Assembly (NCBI RefSeq): GCF_947632095.1 | Contig: NZ_CANROA010000005.1 | Coordinates: 20,737-84,736, forward strand | DNA length: 64,000 nucleotides | Source of the DNA: an uncultured Microbacterium sp. | Lineage (GTDB): Bacteria > Actinomycetota > Actinomycetes > Actinomycetales > Microbacteriaceae | Reading direction: 5' to 3' | Part shown: positions 8,930 through 16,988 of the stretch, piece after piece | Layout: every line of letters begins with the position of its first letter | Position numbering within the stretch: the first letter of the stretch is position 1 | Made by a program: the position numbers and the translations under genes | Notes under the pieces: model-generated | The model's database searches: none | Seen by the model: the letters and a program-made list of their open reading frames with translations, nothing else | What the model was told of the DNA's origin: nothing

Positions 8930-9323
8930 CGCCCGCCTCCTTCACAAGTCGAATATCGGCGGCAACGGCCTGTCCGGGGTTCTCCCGACGCAGCGCCTTG
9001 CGGAATTTCAGCAGGCCGAGGATCACGCAGACGGCGAGGCAGACGATCAGCAGTCCGATCACCGCCAGCACCGCGAGCCAGGCCGGCCACCAGGAGGCGA
9101 GCCCAACGACGGCGAATGTCAGGAGCATCGGGACGAGCCAGAACAGGAAGAACAGCGCGATGAGGAACCAGACGCTGCCGATTCCCGCATCCTTCGCCGT
9201 GCGCGAGATCCAGGCCTTCGCCGCGTCGATCTCGGCCTTGACCAGGGTGGTGACGAGCTCGGGCAGATCGCCCAGCAGCGTCAGGAGACTGTCATCCGCG
9301 CGGTCGCGGTATCCGCGGGCCAT
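8916..9323 (-). CDS. Phage-holin-family (superfamily III-like) membrane protein, 135 aa
   Basis: Begins 1 bp after the stop of the YtxH-like gene. The N-terminal region (SLLTLLGDLPELVTTLVKAEIDAAKAWI) is an amphipathic helix typical of the family, followed by two hydrophobic helices, IGSVWFLIALFFLFWLVPML and WLAVLAVIGLLIVCLAVCVI, then a basic cytoplasmic end. Such proteins are called actinobacterial holin family III or DUF1469, yet most are chromosomal envelope proteins rather than lysis proteins. No phage genes are near. It is likely co-made with its two neighbours. Confidence 0.8.
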   Translation of the reverse strand: MARGYRDRADDSLLTLLGDLPELVTTLVKAEIDAAKAWISRTAKDAGIGSVWFLIALFFLFWLVPMLLTFAVVGLASWWPAWLAVLAVIGLLIVCLAVCVILGLLKFRKALRRENPGQAVAADIRLVKEAGDDDF

Positions 9324-9324
9324 G

Positions 9325-9717
9325 TCACTTGCCGTTCGTCGAGGTCTTCGCAGCCGCGGAGGACTTCTTCGCGGGAGTCTTCTTCGCCGCTGTGCTCTGC
9401 GCCTCGTCGACGGCGTTCTCGAGGTCGGCCGCGGCCTTCTTGCCCGTGGCGATCGCCGCGTCGAGCTTCGCGCCCGGAGTATCCGAGGAGCCCGCGGCCT
9501 TGGCGACCTTCACCACGCCGTTCCAGAGCGCGCCCGGAACAACGGCGGCCTTCTCGCCGACGTAGCTCTTGGCTCGCTGGACCTGGTTCTGCACGGGGTC
9601 GAGGTGCCAGACCTTCAGCCACTGCGTCTTGATCTGCTCGTAGCGTTCGCGTCCGGCACGCGTGCCGAGCACGTAGCCCACGCCGAGTCCGACGACGATT
9701 CCGATCTTCCCCTTCAT
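9325..9717 (-). CDS. YtxH-like membrane-anchored protein with Lys/Ala-rich tail
   Basis: ATG 9717 follows GAGGAG at good spacing; the longer frame to 9792 lacks a ribosome site. The 130-aa product starts MKGKIGIVVGLGVGYVLGTR, a short glycine-rich membrane segment then RAGRERYEQIKTQWLKVW, the pattern of YtxH/DUF-type envelope stress proteins. The rest is helical and ends in a histone-like tail rich in AAKK and PAKK (TAAKKTPAKKSSAAAKTS). First gene of the three-gene membrane cluster; 114 bp separate it from hemY. The role is unknown. Confidence 0.75.
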   Translation of the reverse strand: MKGKIGIVVGLGVGYVLGTRAGRERYEQIKTQWLKVWHLDPVQNQVQRAKSYVGEKAAVVPGALWNGVVKVAKAAGSSDTPGAKLDAAIATGKKAAADLENAVDEAQSTAAKKTPAKKSSAAAKTSTNGK

Positions 9718-9831
9718 GGGGTTCTCCTCACGTTGTTCCGCTCGAGCCGGGGGCGTATGCACCGCCGGCCAGGTCTCCCAGCGTAACGCCATATGCCGAG
9801 ATCGGCATCTACTGGTTGACAGCGGCCCGGC

Positions 9832-11316
9832 TCAGCCCCAGAGGAGGGCCCGTCGCACGCGTTCTGTTTCATCGACGGCATCGGGGATGACCTGAGCCAG
9901 CCCCGTCCCCGACAGCCAGGCGCCGACGGCGCCGAGCCCGTCGATCTTCGCGACAGCCGCCCGGACGGACCGGCGCCGCTCGCCGGCGCCGAGCAGCGAG
10001 ACCGGCTGCGACTGCGTGAAGCGGGACCGGTGCGCGGCGATGAGACTCTCCGGTGCGAGGTGAACGCCGAGAAGAGCGGATGCTTCGGACAGCGCGAGCT
10101 GCGCGGCGGCATCGTCGTCGAGAGCGGCCGTGGCCGCCGGCTCGCCCTGCGATCCGAAGGAGACCCGGACGATGTGGCGGCCCCCGGCGCTCTCGCGGAG
10201 CCACTCCCATTTGACGGTGGCGTGCGTGAGCGCCTTTCCGGTGTGGCTGCCGGGCACTGTGAGCACACCGGTTCCGCGGGGCGCGGCATCCAGCACCGGA
10301 GCATCGATCAGGAGCGAGACGATCTCGATCTCCGGCGCCTGGCCGGGAGTTCCGAGACCGGGTACATGATCGGCGAGCAGGTCGCGGGCGACGGGTTCCG
10401 CGGTGGCGATGATCACGGCATCCGCGACGATCGTCTCGACCGTCGGCTCCGCACCCTCCTCGGATGCTTCGTCGTCGCCGGCGACGGTGACGGTGACGAT
10501 CCAGGAATCGCCCTCACGGGCGATCTGCTCGACCGCGGCCTCCGTGCGGATCGTCGCCCCGAGCAGTGCAGCATCCGCGGCGAGCGCATCGATGAGCGTG
10601 TGCATGCCGCCCGAGAGCGCCTCGACCGCCGAGCCCGGCGCCTTCCTCGCCCGCTCGGCCCGATCGGCGATCATCTGCGCGACCGCGACGGACAGCGACC
10701 CGGTTAGGGTGAGCGTCTCGTTGAGTCCGGGAGCCGCGATCTCCGGATCGACGTCATCCGGGTGCGCAGAGTACACGCCCGCCGTGACGGGCGCCACGAG
10801 CAGGTCGCGAACCTTGGCGCCCATGCGCGTCTCGACGAGGTGACCGAGGCTGCGGTCCTTGCCGATCGTCAGCAGCGGACGCACACGGTCGAGGTAGGCG
10901 CGCCACGCGCCGCCCCAGCCGATGATGCGGCGCACGTCCTCGGCGAAGGGGTTGGCCGGGATGCCGAGCACACCGCCCTTGGGCAGCGGAGCCGGCGCGA
11001 TGCCGGGAGCGCCGACGAGCCAGGCACCGACAGGGTTCGGGGTGACGACACGATCTGTCAGAGCCAGCTCATCGATCAGTTCGCGGACGTGACCGCCGCG
11101 CGTCGCATAGCTCTCGGCTCCGGCATCCACCATCACACCATCGAGCTCCGCCCGCCGGATGGCACCGCCGAGAACGTCCGCGGCCTCGAGCAGAGTGACC
11201 CGCATGCCGACCTTGGCGCATTCGCGCGCCGCGACCAGCCCGCCGACGCCGCCGCCGACGACCACGACATGGCGCGAAGCCGCGCGGGCGGCGAGGTCCT
11301 CGGGGGCGTCCGTCAT
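9832..11316 (-). CDS. hemY: HemY-type protoporphyrinogen/coproporphyrinogen oxidase
   Basis: FAD flavoprotein that oxidises the porphyrinogen; with HemQ present it most likely makes coproporphyrin III. ATG 11316 overlaps the hemE stop (ATGA). The dinucleotide-binding motif VVVVGGGVGGLVAARECAKV is followed by VTLLEAADVLGGAIR and DAGAESYATRGG. The central part has GVYSAHPDDVDPE and ALSGGMHTLIDAL. The C-terminal FAD end reads GLGAVGAWLSGTGLAQVIPD. Length is 494 aa, normal for HemY. An acidic insertion (DDEASEEGAEPTVE) lies in the middle. Names in use include hemG, hemY and cgoX. Confidence 0.94.
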   Translation of the reverse strand: MTDAPEDLAARAASRHVVVVGGGVGGLVAARECAKVGMRVTLLEAADVLGGAIRRAELDGVMVDAGAESYATRGGHVRELIDELALTDRVVTPNPVGAWLVGAPGIAPAPLPKGGVLGIPANPFAEDVRRIIGWGGAWRAYLDRVRPLLTIGKDRSLGHLVETRMGAKVRDLLVAPVTAGVYSAHPDDVDPEIAAPGLNETLTLTGSLSVAVAQMIADRAERARKAPGSAVEALSGGMHTLIDALAADAALLGATIRTEAAVEQIAREGDSWIVTVTVAGDDEASEEGAEPTVETIVADAVIIATAEPVARDLLADHVPGLGTPGQAPEIEIVSLLIDAPVLDAAPRGTGVLTVPGSHTGKALTHATVKWEWLRESAGGRHIVRVSFGSQGEPAATAALDDDAAAQLALSEASALLGVHLAPESLIAAHRSRFTQSQPVSLLGAGERRRSVRAAVAKIDGLGAVGAWLSGTGLAQVIPDAVDETERVRRALLWG

Positions 11317-12350
11317 GCGCCCAGGCCCTGCTGGGCGTGCGCGAGCTCGACGATGCGCGTCAGCTGGTCGGGGTCGGTCTCCGGCGGAACGCCGTGACCG
11401 AGGTTGAGGATGTGGGCGCGCGCGGAACGGCCGCGGCGCAGAACCTCGAGGACGTGCTTCTCGAGGATCTCCCACGGAGCCTGCAGCAGTGCCGGGTCGA
11501 TGTTGCCCTGCAGCGTCACATCCGGGCCGAGGACCGCCGCGGCCTCATCCAGCGGCATGCGCCAGTCGACGCCGACCGCCGAGGTGATGCCGTCGAGGCG
11601 CATGTCGCCCAGGAACGGTCCGGTGCCGACGCCGAAGTGGATGACCGGCACGGGAAGGTCGATGACCGACGCCTTCGAGTGCGGTGCGATGTGCGCTCGG
11701 TAGTCGTCCGGGTTCAGAGAGCCCGCCCACGAGTCGAACAGCTGCACCGCCGAGGCGCCCGCGTCGATCTGGGCTTCGAGGAACCGGCGCGAGACGCGGG
11801 AGAGCCAGTCGGCCAGACGATTCCAGGACTCGGGGTCGGCGTGCATCATGGCGCGCGCTCGCAGGTGCTCCTTCGACGGGCCTCCCTCGATGAGGTACGC
11901 GGCCAGCGTGAAGGGCGCACCGGCGAAGCCGACGAGAGGGGTGTCGCCCAGCTCTGCCGTGATGATGCGGATGGCCGCGGTGATCGCCTCGTGATCGAGG
12001 TCGGCGGGATCGATCGCCGTGATGCGGTCGACATCGGCGCGCGTGCGCACCGGGTTCGCGAACACCGGGCCCCGGCCCGGCTCGATCTCGACCTCGACGC
12101 CCGCCAGACGCAGAGGGATGACGATGTCGCTGAAGAAGACGGCCGCATCGACCTTGTGCCGGCGCACCGGCTGCAGGGTGATCTCGGCTGCGAGCTCCGG
12201 GGTCAGGCAGGCATCGAGCATCCGCGTACCGACCCGCAGCTCGCGGTACTCGGGAAGGGAACGACCGGCCTGACGCATGAACCAGACCGGGGTCTGCTCG
12301 GGGCGGTCACCGGCGAGAGCGCGCAGCATCGGAGAGTGTGTGGCAGCCAT
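11313..12350 (-). CDS. hemE: Uroporphyrinogen decarboxylase
   Basis: Converts uroporphyrinogen III to coproporphyrinogen III. Start ATG 12350 has GGAGG 5 nt upstream; 130 residues of open frame before it are antisense to hemA. The signature PVWFMRQAGRSLPEYRELR stands near residue 21, followed by FSDIVIPLRLAGVEVEIEPG, GFAGAPFTLAAYLIEGGPSK, the second conserved block DSWAGSLNPDDYR, and GVDWRMPLDEAA and LQGNIDPALL near the end. Length is 345 aa. It opens the leftward haem operon and diverges from hemA, with 74 bp between the starts. Confidence 0.97.
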   Translation of the reverse strand: MAATHSPMLRALAGDRPEQTPVWFMRQAGRSLPEYRELRVGTRMLDACLTPELAAEITLQPVRRHKVDAAVFFSDIVIPLRLAGVEVEIEPGRGPVFANPVRTRADVDRITAIDPADLDHEAITAAIRIITAELGDTPLVGFAGAPFTLAAYLIEGGPSKEHLRARAMMHADPESWNRLADWLSRVSRRFLEAQIDAGASAVQLFDSWAGSLNPDDYRAHIAPHSKASVIDLPVPVIHFGVGTGPFLGDMRLDGITSAVGVDWRMPLDEAAAVLGPDVTLQGNIDPALLQAPWEILEKHVLEVLRRGRSARAHILNLGHGVPPETDPDQLTRIVELAHAQQGLGA

Positions 12351-12424
12351 GCCTCCATCCTCCCATCCGTACTGAGGAATCGTCCCTTCAGCTCCCTCTA
12401 CGGTTCGCGGCGTAGACTGGAGGG
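12351..12424. promoter_or_regulatory. Divergent hemE/hemA promoter region
   Basis: The only space from which both arms of the haem cluster can be transcribed. It holds GGAGG for hemE and TGGAGG close to the hemA GTG. I see no clear -35/-10 pair, iron-box or riboswitch-like fold, so promoter positions are not proposed. Confidence 0.45.
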
Positions 12425-13720
12425 GTGCTGCTGTGCGTGACGGCGAGTCACAAGACCGCCTCCTTCGAAATGCTCGAACGATTGAGCCGCACCCCTGACG
12501 ACGTCGCCCCCAATCTTCTGGGTCTGGCTTCGTGCGTGCAGGGGGCCGTCGTCGTCGCCACCTGCAACCGCTTCGAGGCGTACATCGAGGTCGACGAACC
12601 GGTGACCGCGGCCGGCGCCGTCGGCGTCGAAGCCGTGCTGGAAGCCATCGAGCAGACCGCCGGCATCCCCGCCGAAGAGCTCGAGGGCGCCTATGAGGTG
12701 CACTCCGGCCGCCATGTCGCCGAGCATCTGTTCGCCGTGGCATCCGGTCTCGAATCGGTCGTCCCCGGTGAGGGCGAGATCGCGGGCCAGGTTCGCCGCG
12801 CCCTGAAGTCCGCCCGCAAGGAGGGCACCACCTCCCCCGAGCTCGAGCGTCTCTTCCAGCGCGCCAGCCAGGCCCAGCGCAAGGTCAAGAACGTCACGGC
12901 GCTCGGCCGTGCCGGCCGCTCGCTCGTGCGCCTCTCGCTCGAGCTCGCCGACAGCCGCATCGCCGACTGGTCCGCCGAGAAGGTGCTGCTCGTCGGAACC
13001 GGCGCCTACGCAGCCGTCACCCTCGCGACCCTGCGCGAACGCGGCGCCGTCGACATCTCCGTCTACTCCCCTTCGGGCCGTGCGGCCGTCTTCGCCGAGA
13101 AGCACGACATCACCGCCGTCCCCGAAGACGACTACGCCCGCATCGCCTCGCGATCCAGCCTCCTCATCACCTGCACCAACGCCGCCGAGGAGCCGGTTCT
13201 CGGCCCGCAGCACCTGCAGGCGCCCACCGGTCCCGTCCCCGCGGGCTGCCCCATGGGGCAGAACTCCCAGCTCGTCATCGACCTGGGAATGCCCCGCAAC
13301 GTCGACCCCGCCGTCGCCTCGCTCGAAGGCGTCGCCCTCCTCGACCTCGAGACGATCCGCCTGCACGCCCCGCTCGAAGAGCTCCAGGCCACCGATGCCG
13401 CGCGCTCCGTGGTTCGCGAGGCCGCCGACACCTTCAACGTCGTCGGCGACCGCCAGAGCGTGACCCCCGCCGTCGTCGCGTTCCGAACGCACATCCTCAG
13501 CCTCATGGAGGCCGAGATCGACCGGGCCCGCGCCCGCGGCGATGAGGACGGCCGGGTCGAGCAGGCCATGCGCCACCTCGCCGGGGTCCTCACCCACACA
13601 CCCACGGTGCGCGCCCACGAGCTCGCCGCCGACGGCCGCAGCGCCGAGTTCATCTCCGCCCTCGAGACGATCTACGGCATCACCCCCGAGGTCCCGGCCG
13701 CGGCATCCGACATCGCCTGA
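12425..13720 (+). CDS. hemA: Glutamyl-tRNA reductase
   Basis: First committed step of C5 haem synthesis: NADPH reduction of glutamyl-tRNA(Glu). An in-frame stop at 12413 forces the start to GTG 12425 or later. VLLCVTASHKTASFEMLERL matches the family N-terminus, although the GGAGG lies unusually close to the GTG. The catalytic Cys is in VVVATCNRFEAY; the nearby block is VASGLESVVPGEGEIAGQVRRAL. The Rossmann motif is VLLVGTGAYAAVTLATL, and a dimerisation helix region follows at the C-terminus. Length is 431 aa. Transcribed away from hemE. Confidence 0.96.
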   Translation: MLLCVTASHKTASFEMLERLSRTPDDVAPNLLGLASCVQGAVVVATCNRFEAYIEVDEPVTAAGAVGVEAVLEAIEQTAGIPAEELEGAYEVHSGRHVAEHLFAVASGLESVVPGEGEIAGQVRRALKSARKEGTTSPELERLFQRASQAQRKVKNVTALGRAGRSLVRLSLELADSRIADWSAEKVLLVGTGAYAAVTLATLRERGAVDISVYSPSGRAAVFAEKHDITAVPEDDYARIASRSSLLITCTNAAEEPVLGPQHLQAPTGPVPAGCPMGQNSQLVIDLGMPRNVDPAVASLEGVALLDLETIRLHAPLEELQATDAARSVVREAADTFNVVGDRQSVTPAVVAFRTHILSLMEAEIDRARARGDEDGRVEQAMRHLAGVLTHTPTVRAHELAADGRSAEFISALETIYGITPEVPAAASDIA

Positions 13721-13786
13721 CTCCGCCGAGAGAGCTCGGGCGCGTGCTACGGTGGCGTCGCTCGAATCTCGAAACCGGAGTGAACT

Positions 13787-14677
13787 GTGTCATCAGCCTC
13801 GACGCCCGCGCGTCTGCTCGCCCTTCTGTCCGCGGGAGTCCTGGCTCTCGCCCTCGCAGCCTGCAGCTCATCCGCGCCGACGGCTGAATCGTCGAGCGCC
13901 GAGCCCGCACCGGTCGAAACCGTCGAACCGGCCGAGCCGACGGCCGAGGACATCGAGGGCCGCTGGTGCCCGACACCCGAGAGCGCCGCCACCGAGGGGT
14001 GCGTCACGATCGCCCTCCCGAACGCCGTCTACGACGACGCCGTCACGGTCGAGCTCAGCGAACCCGTCGCCGGCGACCCGGCCGATGGCTTCGCCTTCTC
14101 CACCCCGGGCGCCCCCTTCGGCACCTATTTCCCCGCCGGTTTCGAGATCCCCGGCGGCACCCCCGACTACTACCCGGGCGCCGACCTGCCCGATCAGGAC
14201 CGCATCTGGAACGGTCAGACCGGTGCGCTCCTGCTGCGCGCGACTCCTCCCGAGATCACGGCCGCGAACTGCGCAGATGTCTCGGGCTCCGCAGCCCTCG
14301 CCGGATGGAGCGGCGAGCTCCCGGCAGCGCCGTCGGCCATGTGGGACATCCGCGACACGATGGGCTGGGCCGCCGAGACCTACGATGCCTGCACCGCCCT
14401 GTCATGGATCGTCGTCCCTCTGACCGATTGCTGCCTGGGCGGGTACCCGTTCGCGGTCATGCTCTTCCACGAGGGCGAGTTCGCGGGGATGGCCACGGAA
14501 GAGATCTACGGACGATTCCCCGAGGTCGCCCGCGTCGCCGACGACGAGCTCACCATCACCTGGTCGTGGGTTCCCGACGGCGGATCGAACGCCGGGCCCT
14601 ACGACACCGCCACGTCGACCTTCACCTGGGACGACGAGGTCGTTCGCACCGGAGACCTGCCGCCGGTCTCGTTCTGA
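13787..14677 (+). CDS. Secreted lipoprotein, LppP/LprE-like
   Basis: GTG 13787 with CCGGAG 6 nt upstream. The signal peptide ends in the lipobox LALAAC, so the mature protein would begin at the Cys at about residue 26 and be lipid-anchored. A Ser/Pro/Glu-rich linker follows. The C-terminal part, AVMLFHEGEFAGMATEEIYG, resembles the FHDG-type core of mycobacterial LppP/LprE lipoproteins; that link is by pattern only. Six Cys residues suggest disulfides. Ligand and role are unknown. It stands alone downstream of hemA. Confidence 0.8.
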   Translation: MSSASTPARLLALLSAGVLALALAACSSSAPTAESSSAEPAPVETVEPAEPTAEDIEGRWCPTPESAATEGCVTIALPNAVYDDAVTVELSEPVAGDPADGFAFSTPGAPFGTYFPAGFEIPGGTPDYYPGADLPDQDRIWNGQTGALLLRATPPEITAANCADVSGSAALAGWSGELPAAPSAMWDIRDTMGWAAETYDACTALSWIVVPLTDCCLGGYPFAVMLFHEGEFAGMATEEIYGRFPEVARVADDELTITWSWVPDGGSNAGPYDTATSTFTWDDEVVRTGDLPPVSF

Positions 14678-14722
14678 GTGCGGCGCCCTGCACGACCGCA
14701 GCAATGTCTGCGCCAGTACGGT

Positions 14723-15106
14723 CTAAGCCAGCAGCGCGCAGTCCGGGGCGGCCGCCGCGAGGCGGGCATCGAGCGTCAGCAGACGGCACTGCGCCGCCCG
14801 CGCGAGCACGACGTACATGGCGTCGTAGGCGCTGATGTTGTGGCGCAACGCGTAGACGGCCGGAAGTGACGCGACCATCGGCACCTGCTCGACCCCGAGG
14901 TCCTCGAACTCACGGAAGGCCCGCAAAGCGAGTTCGTCGCTGATCTGACCGCTGAGGGACCACCCGCGGACGACGGAGGCGACCTCCGCCGTCAGATGCT
15001 GCGGTGCGATCAGCTCGTGACCGTCGAGCAGCACGGCCGCCCGTCGCCCCTGTTCCGTTCCGAGCAGGATCTCGGCGACCGCGGATGCGTCGACGACGAG
15101 CGTCAT
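14723..15106 (-). CDS. PIN-domain toxin, VapC type
   Basis: Probable endoribonuclease of a toxin-antitoxin pair. ATG 15106 overlaps the antitoxin stop by 4 bp (ATGA), so the preceding open frame is not used. The product is 127 aa: MTLVVDASAVAEILLG carries the first acidic residue of the PIN site, LTAEVASVVRGW the conserved Glu, and ISAYDAMYVVLARAAQCRLLTLDARLA the paired Asp residues near the end. All four acidic positions expected for VapC are present, so it looks active. The target RNA cannot be told from sequence. Confidence 0.9.
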   Translation of the reverse strand: MTLVVDASAVAEILLGTEQGRRAAVLLDGHELIAPQHLTAEVASVVRGWSLSGQISDELALRAFREFEDLGVEQVPMVASLPAVYALRHNISAYDAMYVVLARAAQCRLLTLDARLAAAAPDCALLA

Positions 15107-15327
15107 CGACCGGGCCGCTGCTCGGCGAGCACTTCTACCGCAGGCTCGAGCACCGCGGCCCCGCGACTCGCGATCCGCTCCAGAAGCTCGGCTCGGCTCG
15201 GACGCGTCGCGAGACGGTCGAGCTCGCGCAGCAGGTAGTCGCTGAGCGAGCGGCCCTCGAGGGCTGCCTTCGCCTTGAGCGCTCGGCTCGTCTCCTCCGA
15301 GACGTTGCGGACCTGGATTGTTGTCAT
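15103..15327 (-). CDS. Ribbon-helix-helix antitoxin, FitA/VapB-like
   Basis: 74-aa partner of the PIN toxin. ATG 15327. The N-terminus MTTIQVRNVSEETSRALKAK is the beta-strand-helix of a ribbon-helix-helix DNA-binding domain; ALEGRSLSDYLLRELDRLA is the second helix. The remaining C-terminal part would wrap the toxin. The upstream 15328-15370 carries two direct GCATGT copies and nearby ATGC repeats that could be the autoregulatory operator. That operator is inference. Confidence 0.9.
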   Translation of the reverse strand: MTTIQVRNVSEETSRALKAKAALEGRSLSDYLLRELDRLATRPSRAELLERIASRGAAVLEPAVEVLAEQRPGR

Positions 15328-15424
15328 GCATTCAGCATACGTCGCATGTAGTTTGCATGTCGAGGCATTCGAACAGCCTGCACCGCTATTTCCGCGATTT
15401 CCGCTCCAGTACGAGACTTGCCGC

Positions 15425-15640
15425 ATGGCCCTTCGCATCGCCGGAGACACCGCCGCCGACGATCTGCTGACCGACAACTCGCTCGCCCTGCGCGAAGCAT
15501 CCGATCCCTAGGGCGACGAGGGCGCCTCCCGCAGCGTCGCAGACATCGTCCCGACGGGATCGCTCGCGCTCGTCCGCGCGAACAAGGAGGCGGTGAAGGC
15601 GACCGCTCAGGCTGCGAAGCAGAGGCCCGCTCCCGGTGTC
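15425..15640 (+). pseudogene. Remnant of HhH-GPD base-excision repair gene (internal deletion plus stop)
   Basis: The frame starts MALRIAGDTAADDLLTDNSL, the N-terminus of the actinobacterial HhH-GPD (DNA glycosylase-like) family. It then jumps to REASDP, a TAG stop, and continues in the same frame with GDEGASRSVADIVPTGSLAL, the family's C-terminal end. About 115 residues including the helix-hairpin-helix and the catalytic Asp are missing, and a Tyr codon seems to have become TAG. No downstream stop separates it from the next gene's frame. Almost certainly non-functional. The alignment is from memory of the family pattern. Confidence 0.7.
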
Positions 15641-15682
15641 AAGGGCGCTGCACGATCACCGCCCCTCGCGCAGACTCAACCC

Positions 15683-16136
15683 ATGTCGACCAATGTGCGC
15701 CGCCTCGCCTGTACGCCCGATGACGTCTTCCGCGTCCTCGCGGACGGATGGATCTATCCGGGCTGGGTTGTCGGAGCATCCCGCATGCGCGACGTCGAGG
15801 AGACCTGGCCGCAGGCCGGTGCGCGGCTGCACCATTCCGTGGGGGGTCTGGCCGGCACTGCTCGACGACACGACCAGCAGCGTCATGTGGGACCCGCCGC
15901 GGCGGATGGTCATGACGGCGCGCGGTTGGCCGATCGGCGAGGCGCGGGTCACGCTCGATGTGCGCGATTCCGAAGGCGGATGCCTCGCGCGAATCCGTGA
16001 GGACGCCATCAGCGGCCCGGCGACCCTTGTTCCCGAATTCCTCCGCGACGCGATGCTCCGCGTGCGCAACGCCGAGACCCTGCACCGCTTGGCCTATCTC
16101 GCCGAGGGGCGCGCCGGAGACTCTCAGCTCCCGTAG
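15683..16136 (+). pseudogene. SRPBCC-family protein, frameshifted in a G6 run
   Basis: MSTNVRRLACTPDDVFRVLA and WIYPGWVVGASRMRDVEE read in one frame up to LHHSVG. From the six G residues at 15841-15846 the coherent sequence continues in another frame as VWPALLDDTTSSVMWDPPRR and on to a TAG at 16134. One G fewer would restore a 150-residue SRPBCC/polyketide-cyclase-like ligand-binding protein. It may be a true mutation or a homopolymer error. Its 3' end overlaps the convergent serine hydrolase gene by 13 bp. Confidence 0.75.
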
Positions 16137-16939
16137 CGGTCGGCGATCTCCTGCGTGAGCGCGGGCCAGACGCGCTTATGGTCCTCGCCGAAGGGCACCC
16201 CGGAGAGGAACGCCGCAGCGATGTCCCGCGATCGATCGATGAAGAGGAAACTGCCCTGCGCTCCGAAGTGCCCCGCGGTCTCGGGCGGGAAGGTGTCGGC
16301 GAGCCAGTGCGGCGACTTCTCGGCCTTCAACTCGAAACCGAGCCCCCACTGGCAGTCGGCGTAGGCACCGTAGCCGGGAACGATGCCCCGCAACCCCTGG
16401 TGCGATGGGCTCAGTGCCAGGTTTCGGAACGAGGCGGGGATCAGTGTCGGACGCAGCACCTCGCGCCCGAAGATCAACAGGTCGTTGATCGAGGCCCGCC
16501 CGCCCGCGGATGGACGCCCCGTCACGTCCGTCTCGGCCATCCCGAGCGGACCGGTCACCTCGCGCGCCATCCATTCGCTGAACGGGATGCCGACGGCATC
16601 CGCCACGTGCGCGGCCAGGGCGTCGAACCCGGCGTTCGAATAGATGCGCCGCTCACCGGGAGCCTTCTGCGGCTCGGCGCCCTCCATCGGCAGACCGCTC
16701 GTGTGATCGAGCAGGTCGAGCACCGTCGATCCTGCGGGGCCGGCAGGATCATCGAGGTCGAGCAGGCCGTGATCGATCGCGACGAGAGCACCCCACGCCG
16801 TCAGCAGCTTCGTCACCGAGGCGAGCGCCACCACGGCGTGCGGGTCGCCCTGCACGGCGAGCGTCTCGTCGGGGCTCGTCACACCGACGAGAGCGGTGTG
16901 CGGGAAGCCGTCGGTCGCGGCGAAGGTCGTCGTCTCCAT
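16124..16939 (-). CDS. Serine hydrolase of the beta-lactamase/esterase (class C-like) family
   Basis: ATG 16939 (METTTFAATDGF), 271 aa, no signal peptide, so probably cytosolic. The nucleophile motif is ASVTKL (SxxK), the Tyr motif is RIYSNAGF (YxN), and HFGAQGS stands where the third motif is expected. The set is that of esterase-type members of the penicillin-binding-protein family (EstB or D-aminopeptidase like). The substrate is unknown; there is no reason to call it a resistance enzyme. It converges on and overlaps the SRPBCC remnant. Confidence 0.85.
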   Translation of the reverse strand: METTTFAATDGFPHTALVGVTSPDETLAVQGDPHAVVALASVTKLLTAWGALVAIDHGLLDLDDPAGPAGSTVLDLLDHTSGLPMEGAEPQKAPGERRIYSNAGFDALAAHVADAVGIPFSEWMAREVTGPLGMAETDVTGRPSAGGRASINDLLIFGREVLRPTLIPASFRNLALSPSHQGLRGIVPGYGAYADCQWGLGFELKAEKSPHWLADTFPPETAGHFGAQGSFLFIDRSRDIAAAFLSGVPFGEDHKRVWPALTQEIADRYGS

Positions 16940-16988
16940 TCCTCTATCCTGCCGTGCTTCCCGGAGTGCGGCGTGGCATGATCGAGCC

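Noticed and set aside
8916..9323. Prophage or lysis cassette suggested by a holin-family gene
   Set aside because: No endolysin, structural, integrase or attachment-site genes are near; the family is common on actinobacterial chromosomes.
12398..13618. Long antisense frame opposite hemA
   Set aside because: GC-rich third-position shadow; the sense strand encodes a full glutamyl-tRNA reductase.
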